This document shows positions 21,174-32,777 of a DNA stretch of 64,000 bases, one piece after another. The notes beneath the pieces are model-generated. The model saw only the letters and a program-made list of their open reading frames with translations. It was not told where the DNA came from and ran no database searches. A program made the translations under genes and the position numbers. The number at the start of each line of letters is the position of its first letter. Position 1 is the stretch's first letter. Origin of the DNA: Lamellibrachia columna (Eukaryota > Annelida > Polychaeta > Sabellida > Siboglinidae); the NCBI GenBank assembly GCA_963662155.1, contig OY759274.1, positions 43,010,886 to 43,074,885 on the forward strand, given 5' to 3'.

Positions 21174-23800
21174 TAAATAAGCGTCATCTCTTACTTGTAC
21201 CTAAATGAATGTATTCAAATACATTCACTTCAATTGTTTACTCCCGCCATATCCTACTGATCCTGTGCACGGTACATTCAGCGCTTCCTCCCACCATCCC
21301 GATCAGAGACAGGCAGTTCAGAACCATTCCTCGATGACTCGCTCTATGTCATGGTTTGTGCCATTTTTTGCCACTACATTGTTTCGGGCAGCATCTGAAA
21401 TATTAACATAATATTGTAACTTCTCTGAAGAAATTCAATTGTTAACATTTAGTAAACTTTATGCAGGTGGCTTGATATCATGACAGCGTGGCGAGGGATA
21501 AGGACAGTGAAAGTTGTCTTCTGATGCGGAGGCATAGCCAGGGTTTTGAAAAGGAGGACCCAGCTGAAAAACGAGGTGATGACTGAAAGAGAGTGCCTGG
21601 TGGTCCAACCCTGGCTACACCGTGTCATCTTTCCACAAATGTGACATCCGTGATTCTCATAAGTATAAACAAATATTAGAGGGAGAAATAAAGTCCGAGC
21701 GATGCTAGTTAAACAAACATGTTGATACAAAGTGTCTATAAGTGAAATTATCACTTACTGAAAATTGCTTCTGTTAGTTTCAGTGGCTGAAATGCCTTTT
21801 TCCCCCTTGCATTTCCAGCCCAGCAATATGTCAATGCCAATTACTGGCTGAAGACAGTCTTCATGATGCAAGTTGTCACAGCTTTCAGGTTCTCTCCCCC
21901 AATGACTGGACTTCCCAGGGCATCTGAAAGCATTATAGGCATCGTTGACACAAACACTTCAAAAGCATGTGTACATAAAGATTTTAAATAATCCATGACC
22001 AGGTAACCAAAGGAAATCACGTTTTTCTGGTGGTCATCTTCTTACGAGTGTCATCATCACATTCAAATGTCCATAGGTCTATTCACTCGAGCCAGGCACA
22101 TGTCTTCAGGTCGAATTCTACAAGGCCACAAATGTCCTTGGGTTACCATCATATGGCTTTTCAGTAAAGCTTCCGAGAAGACAAATGCAAGTAATGAAAT
22201 AAAGTCAAAGCAATGCAAGTTAACCAAACATCTTGATACAGTGTCTTAAATAAATAGAGTTATTAAGCCCCGCTGCTGGAAGAAATTCTGTTGGTAAGCA
22301 GTCTGGGTGGCGGTTGAACCAAGGAGCCTCCTTGTACGCTGCGTCGTTCTTGTCTGGCGCCGAGCTGGGTTGTTCCAGTCGTGACTATTAACATTAAGTC
22401 ACTAATCCTTCCCTATATAAATTATTGTAAGTGGTATACATAATCACAAACCATGGAAGAGGGTTACAAGAATGCTAACAAACAGTCAGTTTATAATGCA
22501 CACACTTCTCCATTGCTAAAAAGTGTAAAACTGCTATATAAAAGTGTAAGATATCATTGAATGGCAACTATTAAAATGTTATCACTAATATGTCAATAGA
22601 AACCTTTCTGAATACCTACAAAATATAAGAATAATACCTAATTTTTGTGCGCATGCATATGGCACCAGAAGTTGTGGAAATATCCATATTGAATGTACGA
22701 ACATTTCAAACACTTTTGAACAAATAATAGTGAGTCTCCCTGATCAATGCAACAACACCATGTCATTACTTTCAATACAAGCATAATTATCTTACACATA
22801 TATTGTTAAAATTTTATCACAAATGTTTCGAGGTTGATATATATATTCGTATATGGATTTGTGTCATTTATTCTATAATAATACTTAATAAATAAGCGTC
22901 ATCTCTTACTTGTACCTAAATGAATGTATTCAAATACATTCACTTCAATTGTTTACTCCCGCCATATCCTACTGAACCTGTGCTCGGTCCATTCGGCGCT
23001 TCCTACCAGCATCCCGATCAGGGACAGAGGCAGTTCGGAACCATTCCTAGATGACTCGCTTTATGTCATGGTTTGTGCCACTTTATGTCATGGTTTGTGC
23101 CATTTTTTTGCCTGGTGGTCCAACCCTGGCTACACCGTGTCATCTTTCCACAAATGTGACTGCTCGTGACATCCGTGATTCTCATAAGTATAAACAAATA
23201 TTAGAGGGAGAAATAAAGTCCGAGCGATGCTAATTAAACATGTTGATACAAATGATCGCTTACTGAAAATTACTTCCCAGGGCATCTGAAACAAAAAAAA
23301 TTCAAGACCAGCTAAAAGGCTACTAGCCTAGAAGAGCTGAAGAGGATGTATGTATGTATGTATATATGTATGTATGAAAGCATTATAGGCATCGTTGATA
23401 CAAACACTTCAAAAGCATGTGTACATAAAGATTTTAAATAAATAATCCTTGACCAGGTAGCCAAAGGAAATAACTTTTTTCTGGTGGTCATCTTCTTACG
23501 AGTGTCATCATCACATTCAAATGTCCATAGGTCTATTCACTCGAGCCAGGCACATGTCTTCAGGTCCAATTCTGCAAGGCCACAAATGTCCTTGGTTTAC
23601 CATCATATGGCTTTTCAACAAAGCTTCCGAGAAGACGAATGCAGGTAATGAAATAAAGTCAAAGCAATGCAAGTTAACCAAACATCTTGATACAAAGTGT
23701 CTTAAATAAATAGAGTTATGAAGCCCCCTGCACTGCTCACACAGGAAGAAATTCTGTTGCTAAGCAGTCTGGATGGCGGTTGAGCGAAGAAGCCTTGTAT
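21174..23800. repeat. Segmental duplication, two diverged copies
   Basis: The segment beginning AATAAGCGTCATCTC at 21177 restarts at 22893. Blocks at 21180-21380, 21590-21735 and 21940-22260 correspond to 22890-23100, 23110-23250 and 23370-23720, with indels between them. The homology extends left to 19950-20075 / 22766-22888. No conserved ORF is present, so I see no gene. A (TATG)n run lies at about 23348-23377. Confidence 0.8.
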
Positions 23801-24029
23801 GCTGTGTCGTTCTTGTCTGGTGCTGAGCTTGGTTGCTCTAGTCGTTTGCTGCAGGACACCGGACAGCAAAACCTGAGAGTCTGCATTGAGGTCTGAGGCG
23901 TCACACAGGCAAAGGAAATGTAGGTGTCGCACAGGCAAAGGAAATGTAGGTGAGAGGGCCGAGCAGGTGAGATGGATGTTGACTCATTAGGGTAACTGCT
24001 GCATGTCTGCGTCTCTTTCAGCTGCTGCC

Positions 24030-24345
24030 TCATCTCCTGCATTCATTGCCCGAAGATTGCCGGGTTTGGTTTTGTGTTCCCACGTATGACGTTTTGCTGT
24101 TGCTTTCGGGCCTCGGCTTGCCGACTGACCTGTACTGCCTGCGCCTGCAGCCGGTTGGAGAGCGACTGCGATTCGGTCTGGATCAGTTGTTCTCATAGGG
24201 CACCGTAATCGCATTGTTCAACCAGTTGATACAAATCCTCGATGAACACATCCACAGATTGACACATCTGTTGAACTTTGCCCATTCAATGATCAGGTTG
24301 CGACGAACCCCGAAATACGTGTTCAGTGACTGCATCAACTGGTGG
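24030..24345 (-). pseudogene. Ty3/gypsy gag fragment
   Basis: Two frames give VRRNLIIEWAKFNR followed by VDVFIEDLYQLVEQCDYGAL, a typical metazoan gypsy gag motif. Beyond it are only frameshifted remnants. Isolated and dead. Confidence 0.6.
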
Positions 24346-24491
24346 TAATTTGTAATGTGTGATTATTTGGTCATTCGCTTGGCATTTTTATAAACCTAAG
24401 CACAATGAGCCATATACAGTGTCCAAGACTTTTAGGGCCTTATGCTAGAAACTGTACTAACTTTTAGTCCTGGGTTTAATGCTGGGCCTAA

Positions 24492-24581
24492 GTTAGTCCG
24501 TATGCCAGGAAGTGGACAAAGGTTAGTCCGTATGCCAGAAAGTGGACTAAAGTTAGTCCGTATGCCAAGAGGTGGATTAAG
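24492..24581. repeat. 30-bp tandem repeat, 3 units
   Basis: GTTAGTCCGTATGCCA recurs at 24492, 24522 and 24552. Confidence 0.9.
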
Positions 24582-24814
24582 TTTAGTCCCAGGTTGAATA
24601 CACTGGACTAAACCTCAAAAGTCCTGGTCCAGGATAGGATTAAGTGGTTGGCTAATTCTCAGATATATCATGCACACATGCCATGTGCACACATTAAGTC
24701 ATCAAAGTCACTGAACCAACTGATTCATTCTTGGATAGTTGTACAGTGCACTGGCGAACAAGTCTGCCGGCAGCTTGGTCCGCCTGTAATGGCTGATTTC
24801 ACACCCTGTGGTGA

Positions 24815-25059
24815 GTCGTCACTCATGGGAGGTGGCTCTCCCCGTCCCATGGCTGTGTTGTGGGTCGTCACTCATGGGAGGTGGCTCTCCCCGTCTCATG
24901 GCTGTGTTGTGGGTCGTCATTCATGGGAGGTGGCTCTCCCCATCTCATGGCTGTGTTGTGGGTCGTCATTCATGGGAGGTGGCTCTACCCTTCTCATGGC
25001 TGTGTTGTGGGTCGTCACTCATGGGAGGTGGCTCTCCCCTTCTCATGGCTGTGTTGTGC
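24815..25059. repeat. 49-bp tandem repeat, 5 units
   Basis: Units start at 24815, 24864, 24913, 24962 and 25011 (GTCGTCACTCATGGGAGG...). It lies just 3' of the Harbinger fragment. The unit is not a multiple of three, yet several frames stay open because few stops occur. Confidence 0.95.
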
Positions 25060-25149
25060 AGTATAGCAACAGCAGTGATGACTGCAGAATCAGTATGCAT
25101 ACGGAGTCGTTGTCCATAGTAAAGGCATGCAAAGCGACGCTTCATTACT

Positions 25150-25655
25150 CCAAAAGCTCATGCAATAACAGTTTGAGTATGTGACTGTGCATAGTTGTAG
25201 CGGTGTTCTGCATTTCTTCGTGGGTTATTGATGGGGGTGAGCAAGTAAGGTAAACACGGGCATCCTGCATCTCCCAGCAGCATTCCTTGTGATTCACCTC
25301 GCTCAAACTGCCTGTTGAGCCCGCACTCTCTAAATATACGAGCATCATGTGTGCTGCCAGGCCAATACTCGTGAATATTAAGTCTGCCATGCATGTGAAT
25401 TGGCAGTTCAGTGAGAAATATCCCTTGTGATTGATAAATTGAACTGCATGGTCACCACCCGGATTTGCAATTTTCACGTGCGTGCAATCAATTGCACCAA
25501 CTGCACGAGGAATATCAGCAATCGCTTTGAATGCTTCCATTGGATGCTGCACATCAGCTCCTCTTGGAAAGAAAATAAATTTGTTCATTCGATGGGCAAC
25601 TGCCTCTGTCACCCGCCGGATAATTCTGCACATTGTTGACTGATGCACATTTCTT
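25150..25655 (-). pseudogene. PIF/Harbinger transposase, catalytic part
   Basis: VHQSTMCRIIRRVTEAVAHR, FKAIADIPRAVGAIDCTHVK and FINHKGYFSLNCQ are typical of HARBI1-like transposases. After a frameshift near 25390 the frame continues with EYWPGSTHDARIFRECGL (second Asp) and GMLLGDAGCPCLPYLLTPIN. It is truncated at the C-terminus. Its N-terminal part lies at 26075-26345, separated by an unrelated inserted segment. Confidence 0.75.
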
Positions 25656-26070
25656 GCCATTCTCGCTCGGCTATGAACGACTTCGTTGTTGTTGGTGGCG
25701 CTGATGGTGGCGATTGATTCCAGCAGCATACCTTCATGGCGGTAGAATCACCACGCTGTTCAGATTGATGAGAGCGTGGTGATTCCATGTGTATTGCACA
25801 TGGGATAAACTTTAGGGTTGGTGCCGGCGAATCCATCTCTCTGTATGCCTCTTTAATGGAATCTAGCGCAGTTGGACTATCGGTATAGACACATTTGATC
25901 TGTGGAAAAAACAAATACAATTAAAGACATGTTCAAATCACTATCCACTGGGTTCATGACGCAACATGGTGTGTATAGTATGTGTCGTAGTGTCGCGCTA
26001 GTATTGTGTGGACCATCTGGCATTCATCGTACTGGCGACCCGTCTCAACATGTCAATGACCGTACTAGCG
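25645..26070 (-). pseudogene. Relic 1 of the virus-like element, inside Harbinger
   Basis: Minus-strand remnants of a segment also found at 41.6, 45.8, 49.2 and 56 kb. An exon follows the acceptor TTTTTTCCACAG and encodes KCVYTDSPTALDSIKEAYRE; its tail reads FIAEREWQEM. To its right are frameshifted remains of the C-terminus of the upstream ORF. The right end joins Harbinger sequence at GAGGCGCTAG, as in relic 2. Confidence 0.55.
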
Positions 26071-26074
26071 CCTC

Positions 26075-26345
26075 TGACACTCGCCAGATAATTCTGCACA
26101 TTGTTGACTGATGCACCTGGGAATAACCCATGTCTCCTAATGTCACTTGAAATGATCCAGTTGCATAAAATGAAAGTTCTAACAGAACCTGTACATGCGC
26201 AGAAATAACAAAATGTCTCCTAGTAGGAGGAGCAAGATCAAGATAATTATGTCCAAAACTGTTGCCTTTCTAAATCTTCTAATGAATTGTTCCTCGTCAA
26301 AGAGACGAAACAGATCTTCACGGTCACGCACTAAATGCTGCACCC
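26075..26345 (-). pseudogene. PIF/Harbinger transposase, N-terminal part
   Basis: Encodes DLFRLFDEEQFIRRFRKATV, hydrophobic residues, and a second copy of the VHQSTMCRII segment. About 46 bp (around 25608-25653 and 26070-26115) are present on both sides of relic 1 with a few mismatches. The same N-terminal part, better preserved, is at 42236-42602. Confidence 0.6.
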
Positions 26346-26802
26346 AAATCGCCTGAATCCACTCTCTACTACACTTCTCTACTTCTATATGATATATGAA
26401 CTGTTGTATTTCTATAGCTACACTACATTGAATATCTTCACTAATAATGGCTACATAATGGACCTACACAAACCAATACTTATACTATATATTAACTATG
26501 TGTACATCATATTATAATAATACACTTCTACTAATTTTATATTATTTCTACAATTGAATAACAGCATAAATTGAACAATAATTCTCTTCTACTATTCCTA
26601 CATGATGAACTTCTATTACTATATTGTAATTATAATAAGTACATAGAATGTTATATTAAAGTGTTACATTACTTCTAAGAATACATATACAGTGTGTAAT
26701 AGAAAAAAGTTATGTAAACGTTAATATATACACTGTATATATAAAATAGTGTTTATATTTCTGTGTAATAGAAAAAAGTTATGTAAAGACTATTTTATTT
26801 TA
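26346..26802. other. AT-rich non-coding stretch
   Basis: TA-rich sequence without a gene. The last ~100 bp repeat CTGTGTAATAGAAAAAAG, from which the adjacent minisatellite units seem to derive. Confidence 0.6.
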
Positions 26803-29360
26803 GCTGTTCCACTGCTGTTAGTATGTCAGATCTCCAATTGACAATGTCCTGTTTCTATTACACAGAAATATAAAGACTTATTTTATTTTAGCTGTTCCAC
26901 TGCTGTTAGTATGTCAGATCTCCAATTGACAATGTCCTGTTTCTATTACACAGAAAGATAAAGACTATTTTATTTGAGCTGTTCCACTGCTGTTAGTATG
27001 TCAGATCTCCAATTGACAATGTCCTGTTTCTATTACACAGAAAGATAAAGACTATTTTATTTGAGCTGTTCCACTGCTGTTAGTATGTCAGATCTCCAAT
27101 TGACAATGTCCTGTTTCTATTACACAGAAATATAAAGACTATTTTATTTGAGCTGTTCCACTGCTGTTAGTATGTCAGATCTCCAATTGACAATGTCCTG
27201 TTTCAGACTCCGGTGGTTCACCACATCAGCCAGAATGTTTTATTTGAGCTGTTCCACTGCTGTTAGTATGTCAGATCTCCAATTGACAATGTCCTGTTTC
27301 AGACTCCGGTGGTTCACCACATCATCCAGAATGTTTTATTTTAGCTGTTCCACTGCTGTTAGTATGTCAGATCTCCAATTGACAATGTCCTGTTTCAGAC
27401 TCCAGTGGTTCACCACATTAGCCAGAATGTTTTATGTTAGCTGTTCCACTGCTGTTAGTATGTCAGATCTCCAATTGACAGTGTCCTGTTTCAGCCTCCA
27501 GTGGTTCACCACATCAGCCAGAATGTTTTATTTGAGCTGTTCCACTGCTGTTAGTATGTCAAATCTCCAATTGACAATGTCCTGTTTCAGCCTCCAGTGG
27601 TTCACCACATCAGCCAGAATGTTTTATTTGAGCTGTTCCACTGCTGTTAGTATGTCAGATCTCCAATTGACAATGTCCTGTTTCAGCCTCCAGTGGTTCA
27701 CCACATCAGCCAGAATGTTTTATTTGAGCTGTTCCACTGCTGTTAGTATGTCAAATCTCCAATTGACAATGTCCTGTTTCAGCCTCCAATGGTTCACCAC
27801 ATTAGCCAGAATGTTTTATTTTAGCTGTTCCACTGCTGTTAGTATGTCAGATCTCCAATTGACAATGTCCTGTTTCAGCCTCCAGTGGTTCACCACATCA
27901 GCCAGAATGTTTTATTTGAGCTGTTCCACTGCTGTTAGTATGTCAGATCTCCAATTGACAATGTCCTGCTTCAGCCTCCAGTGGTTCACCACACCAGCCA
28001 GAATGTTTTATTTTAGCTGTTCCACTGCTGTTAGTATGTCAGATCTCCAATTGACAATGTCCTGTTTCATACTCCGGTGGTTCACCACATCAGCCAGAAT
28101 GTTTTATTTGAGCTGTTCCACTGCTGTTAGTATGTCAGATCTCCAATTGACAATGTCCTGTTTCAGACTCCGGTGGTTCACCACATCAGCCAGAATGTTT
28201 TATTTGAGCTGTTCCACTGCTGTTAGTATGTCAGATCTCCAATTGACAATGTCCTGTTTCATACTCCGGTGGTTCACCACATCAGCCAGAATGTTTTATT
28301 TGAGCTGTTCCACTGCTGTTAGTATGTCAGATCTCCAATTGACAATGTCCTGTTTCATACTCCGGTGGTTCACCACATCAGCCAGAATGTTTTATTTGAG
28401 CTGTTCCACTGCTGTTAGTATGTCAGATCTCCAATTGACAATGTCCTGTTTCAGACTCCGGTGGTTCACCACATCAGCCAGAATGTTTTATTTGAGCTGT
28501 TCCACTGCTGTTAGTATGTCAGATCTCCAATTGACAATGTCCTGTTTCATACTCCGGTGGTTCACCACATCAGCCAGAATGTTTTATTTGAGCTGTTCCA
28601 CTGCTGTTAGTATGTCAGATCTCCAATTGACAATGTCCTGTTTCAGACTCCGGTGGTTCACCACATCAGCCAGAATGTTTTATTTGAGCTGTTCCACTGC
28701 TGTTAGTATGTCAGATCGCCAATTGACAATGTCCTGCTTCAGACTCCGGTGGTTCACCACATCAGCCAGAATGTTTTATTTGAGCTGTTCCACTGCTGTT
28801 AGTATGTCAGATCTCCAATTGACAATGTCCTGTTTCATACTCCGGTGGTTCACCACATCAGCCAGAATGTTTTATTTGAGCTGTTCCACTGCTGTTAGTA
28901 TGTCAGATCTCCAATTGACAATGTCCTGTTTCAGACTCCGGTGGTTCACCACATCAGCCAGAATGTTTTATTTGAGCTGTTCCACTGCTGTTAGTATGTC
29001 AGATCTCCAATTGACAATGTCCTGTTTCAGACTCCGGTGGTTCACCACATCAGCCAGAATGTTTTATTTGAGCTGTTCCACTGCTGTTAGTATGTCAGAT
29101 CTCCAATTGACAATGTCCTGTTTCAGACTCCGGTGGTTCACCACATCAGCCAGAATGTTTTATTTGAGCTGTTCCACTGCTGTTAGTATGTCAGATCTCC
29201 AATTGACAATGTCCTGCTTCAGACTCCGGTGGTTCACCACATCAGCCAGAATGTTTTATTTGAGCTGTTCCACTGCTGTTAGTATGTCAGATCTCCAATT
29301 GACAATGTCCTGCTTCAGCCTCCAGTGGTTCACCACATCAGCCAGAATGTTTTTTTTTTG
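26803..29360. repeat. Minisatellite: 4 units of 87-88 bp, then about 23 units of 96 bp
   Basis: GCTGTTCCACTGCTG starts units at 26803, 26891, 26978 and 27065 (87-88 bp). From 27152 the period is 96 bp up to ~29350. All share the core TATGTCAGATCTCCAATTGACA; the second half of the unit differs between the two types. Three unit variants (CAGACTCCGG, CAGCCTCCAG, CATACTCCGG) are interspersed. Because 96 is divisible by three, the array contains a 737-codon ORF, which I regard as a by-product. Confidence 0.95.
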
Positions 29361-30295
29361 ACATGGTTGTTTGAAATGAGATAATGCACATTAATGTAGT
29401 GGTGTGATCAGTGCAAGTATGTTAATCATTTTCTTCTCATTATTTCCTACATTAAAATAAGTACAAATTATCCCATTAAGTAATTTAAATAGTAGAAACC
29501 TATACATCTATTTTAAATATTAATATTGTTTTTGCAGTGAATATGGCAACACACTGGGTAAAACAACAGACTCACATGCTGTACAACCCTGAAATATCAC
29601 TACTGACACCAAATTATCTGTTTTTATTATTAAACATACAAAAAAAAAAATGTTATAATAAATATATACTAAAATGAGATGCATAATAATGAAAAGTAGA
29701 ACATATTTAAGGGGGTATATGTATTCCATAGTACATGTGTACTACTTTGTAGCATTCCATTGGAATAAAGAAAACAATTGTTGTCAACAGCTGATGACAT
29801 TCAACCAAAGCTGCGCAATTTGCGCCCAACATCCCCCCGAGAGAGGAGGAAGGTGGAGAGTAGAATGAGGAGTGGAGACACAGTGCATGTGACAACATGG
29901 CCGTTTTATCAGGCTCTGGATGAATTCCTCTGACCTCACGTGACAATGAGGCCATGAGGATTTCCTTTAAGCACTATTGGTACATGTTTCACTGCAGTTG
30001 TAATGAAAGAAGAAAGACAAAAGGAAAGAAAGTTTATTTTCGTGCCATATATATATATATATATACATATATACATAACATAAATTGAACCATACATATT
30101 GCACGTGCACACTTGCCTGTGTACAAACATTGACAATTACTCAATACTATTGGTAAAGGAGTCAGTGTCTCCCAATGTCAAATTTGTCAATATCATAGGA
30201 GCCGCCCTATATTGAGCAACAGGTAACTTTACAGATAAGTTGTGTACTAGTAGTTGAATACTGTTATCAAAAATATTCAAACAATACATTTGTGG
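29361..30295. other. AT-rich gap
   Basis: No gene. An (AT)n microsatellite lies at about 30046-30070. Confidence 0.6.
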
Positions 30296-30299
30296 ACGT

Positions 30300-31040
30300 C
30301 AGCGTGCATTTCTCTTTCAACCTAAGTAGGAATATCCCACTGCCAGTCAACCTGGCCATTAGTGTTAAAGTAATCGCAAAATTCATCACGAATCTCACTT
30401 GCTGAACCTTGGTTTCTGTTGCCTCGCTGCTGAACAAGATTTCGGCAACGTGGTTGAGACAGGTCATGGTAAGAATGACTGCTGGTGTAAGATGCATCCT
30501 TCTGCGACAAAAGAAAATTGTGCAACACAATGCATGCGTTTGTTAGAACTGTGCATTTGCTTGGTGCCGAATGCCAAACGCATTCACTGACACTCTGTGG
30601 GCTCTACTCAGTCTATAATTATGAATCCGCTCATGATCAGTGAGGACTTTGGCTAGGTATGGCTTCATTAAGAATAGCTTCAAAGGAAATGCCTCATCAC
30701 CTATGATGACGAATGGAATATCATTCACCCTACCTGGCAGAGGGTGCGGTGGTGGAATGTGGAAGGTATTATGCTCCACAGCTGATGCTATTTGGACATC
30801 ACAAGCTCGGCCATTTGACCCGACATCAACGAGAATGAATTTGTAATTAGCATCAACCACAGCTAACAAAACAATGCTGCAAAACTGCTCAAAGCTGTGG
30901 TAGGGTGAACCACTGTGGGCTGGTGCACGAATTGCTATGTGTTTGCCATCCATCGCTCTAATGCAGTTCGGGTACTGCCATCTGTCATTGAATTCCTCTG
31001 CAATGGCTCAGCATTCTTCTTCTGTATTCATCATGGGTAC
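30300..31040 (-). pseudogene. PIF/Harbinger DDE transposase (DDE_Tnp_4 type)
   Basis: The region reads right to left as FNDRWQYPNCIRAMDGKHIA (first Asp), SIVLLAVVDANYKFILVDVG (second Asp), VIIGDEAFPLKLFLMKPYLA (third acidic residue) and ERIHNYRLSRAHRVSVNAFG. After a frameshift near 30540 come MLHNFLLSQ and NTNGQVDWQWDIP. All three catalytic acidic residues are visible. A TGA stands where a Trp is expected before AIAEEFND, and the frame is broken after NAFG. This family differs from the Harbinger at 25 kb. Confidence 0.8.
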
Positions 31041-31368
31041 CTGTAACAGCAGTGATATTACAAATACACACTTTACCACATGCATTAATATGTCACTTCA
31101 GGATGTCAGTGTCAATGACGCAAGCATAATACCACCAGCGTCAACATCAGCATCAATATCAACACAGAATCATGCATCACTGGAATTACCAGAGATTAAC
31201 CCACCCAGCAAATGCAAGCGGGAGGACATTCTTATGGAAAATGCAGGAAATGCATTGTCTACCATTAACACTTACATAGCAGCAAAGCAAGCCAGAACAG
31301 AAGATAGCTGCTTATTTACATTTGCCAAGCATCTGGCGAATGAGCTAGATGCGATTCACAGTGACTGA
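31037..31368 (+). CDS. Harbinger accessory protein fragment (MADF/BESS-like C-terminus)
   Basis: Plus-strand ORF end with CKREDILMENAGNALSTINT and SCLFTFAKHLANELDAIHSD. The latter resembles the BESS-like tail of the DNA-binding accessory protein encoded by PIF/Harbinger elements. The opposite orientation and adjacency to the transposase fit the two-gene layout of that superfamily. The DNA-binding N-terminus is not visible. Confidence 0.5.
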
Positions 31369-31483
31369 CTGCGGAAGCAGGTCCAGGGGCCGGTGCTACA
31401 GTGACTCAGGGTCTCAAAAAGAGCTGCTCGTAAAAGTAAACATTTAAGAAATTTTAGCTGAAGTGTGATTTCTACATCGGTAC

Positions 31484-32449
31484 TCATTTGCCTGCATCTA
31501 CACGGGTCTCCCTTCCACACACATCCTCTCGGCAAACTCGACACTGCAGGACAATCAATTCCCCATGAGGAATGGTGACCACTTCACTTGTCTCTGCATC
31601 CATCGCTCTCTCTTCCACACCAGTATCACCAGCGGGAGCAAAAGGCATACTCCTCACTGTCCCAACAACAACCTTCATTGCTGTCTGACTCTGTTCCACG
31701 CTCTAATTGTATCCATCGCAGAGCGAGCCGCCAATCATCTTTGGATGGCCCCACTGGTTCCATCGACTTCTCAGCGATAGCACGAAGGACGTTACACCCC
31801 AGGATTACTGGAGATTTTACCCTCCTACTTGTAGAATTGCTCCCTGTGTCTGTCTTCACAAAGAAACTGGTCATCAGTGTTTGTCCAAATATGGTAATCG
31901 GTATCCGCCTCAGCTCCTGACGAACAGGACAAATTGCTCCTTCAGCGCATTGTCCCGCAATAAGGCCAGAGCTTGACCCTCAGCCTCAGTGGCTTCTCCA
32001 TGCGACTGTGCAGCCGCATGAGTACTCGGCTGTAATCTGCCAGAGTCTCCCCGTCTAGGTGCATTCGGGCATGGAATGCTGTGCTCAGTGATGGCACCGT
32101 TTCGGGCTGCCCGAATCGCAGTTGGAGCAAGGTGACCAATGCTTTGTAGTCGTGCCGCACCACGTCAGGATGGCACAACACTTCTTCCCGAGCACACCCT
32201 CCCAGGTGGTCGAAGATCGCCATTGCTCGATCTGTATTCTGCACTCCCGCCTGGCAGGGCGTACACATCAAACTCTTGCAGCCATTCAGCCACTGTAGGG
32301 TCCCCAACCTTCCTTGGATACCCCATGAATTTGTCCAACTTCATAGTAGGGACTGGAGGGACCCTCAGCCCTTGTAGGGCCCCAGCTAGCGTTGCCGCCA
32401 AGACAGCATTTGACTGGGCGATCATCTCTGCAATTCGCTCATCGGCCAT
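31484..32449 (-). pseudogene. Ty3/gypsy gag and protease remnants
   Basis: The gag begins at 32449 (MADERIAEMIAQSNAVLAAT) and has TMKLDKFMGYPRKVGDPTVA. After a frameshift come RAMAIFDHLGGCAREEVLCH and FGQPETVPSLSTAFHARMHL. Further left, VKTDTGSNST and KSPVILGCNVLRAIAE are the two conserved blocks of a retroviral-type aspartic protease (the active-site triad reads DTGS). The intervening sequence and all of pol are missing, so the element is heavily deleted. It is in the same orientation as the LTR at 32778-34794. Confidence 0.75.
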
Positions 32450-32758
32450 ATTGCAAGGAAATTGTGAAATAGATAGATGTCAACTCCCATAGAGGGGGTA
32501 CAGTAAGCCCACCAACTTAGAGTATCAGACAATGTTAAATAACCCTCACCATCTGACAAGTATGGTTATGTACAAACACAAAAAATACACAATCTGACAC
32601 TGTATTGACAATTGTAAGCACCACACATTCAATATAGCAAGTAAAATTAAACAAAACCAATCCAATGGACGCTAACAAGAATTATTCAGTATAATTCCAC
32701 CCTCACCCGACTGTGTGGCAGGGTCTCCGTTCCACGCGTGTCGATCCTTGTGGGACGA

Positions 32759-32775
32759 TCCCGCTTTTGGCACCA
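32759..32775 (-). promoter_or_regulatory. Primer-binding site of the gypsy element
   Basis: On the minus strand, TGGTGCCAAAAGCGGGA starts two bases after the LTR end. It would pair with a tRNA 3' end of the form ...GGCACCA. The tRNA species was not identified. Confidence 0.7.
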
Positions 32776-32777
32776 GT

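Noticed and set aside
24648..25184. Plus-strand ORFs over the 49-bp repeat
   Set aside because: Frames rotate through the repeat and no domain is present; the real coding signal there is the minus-strand Harbinger fragment.
27148..29361. 737-codon ORF as a protein gene
   Set aside because: It is explained by a 96-bp unit (a multiple of three) without a stop. Changes between units are scattered, and no promoter, splice site or non-repeat domain is attached.
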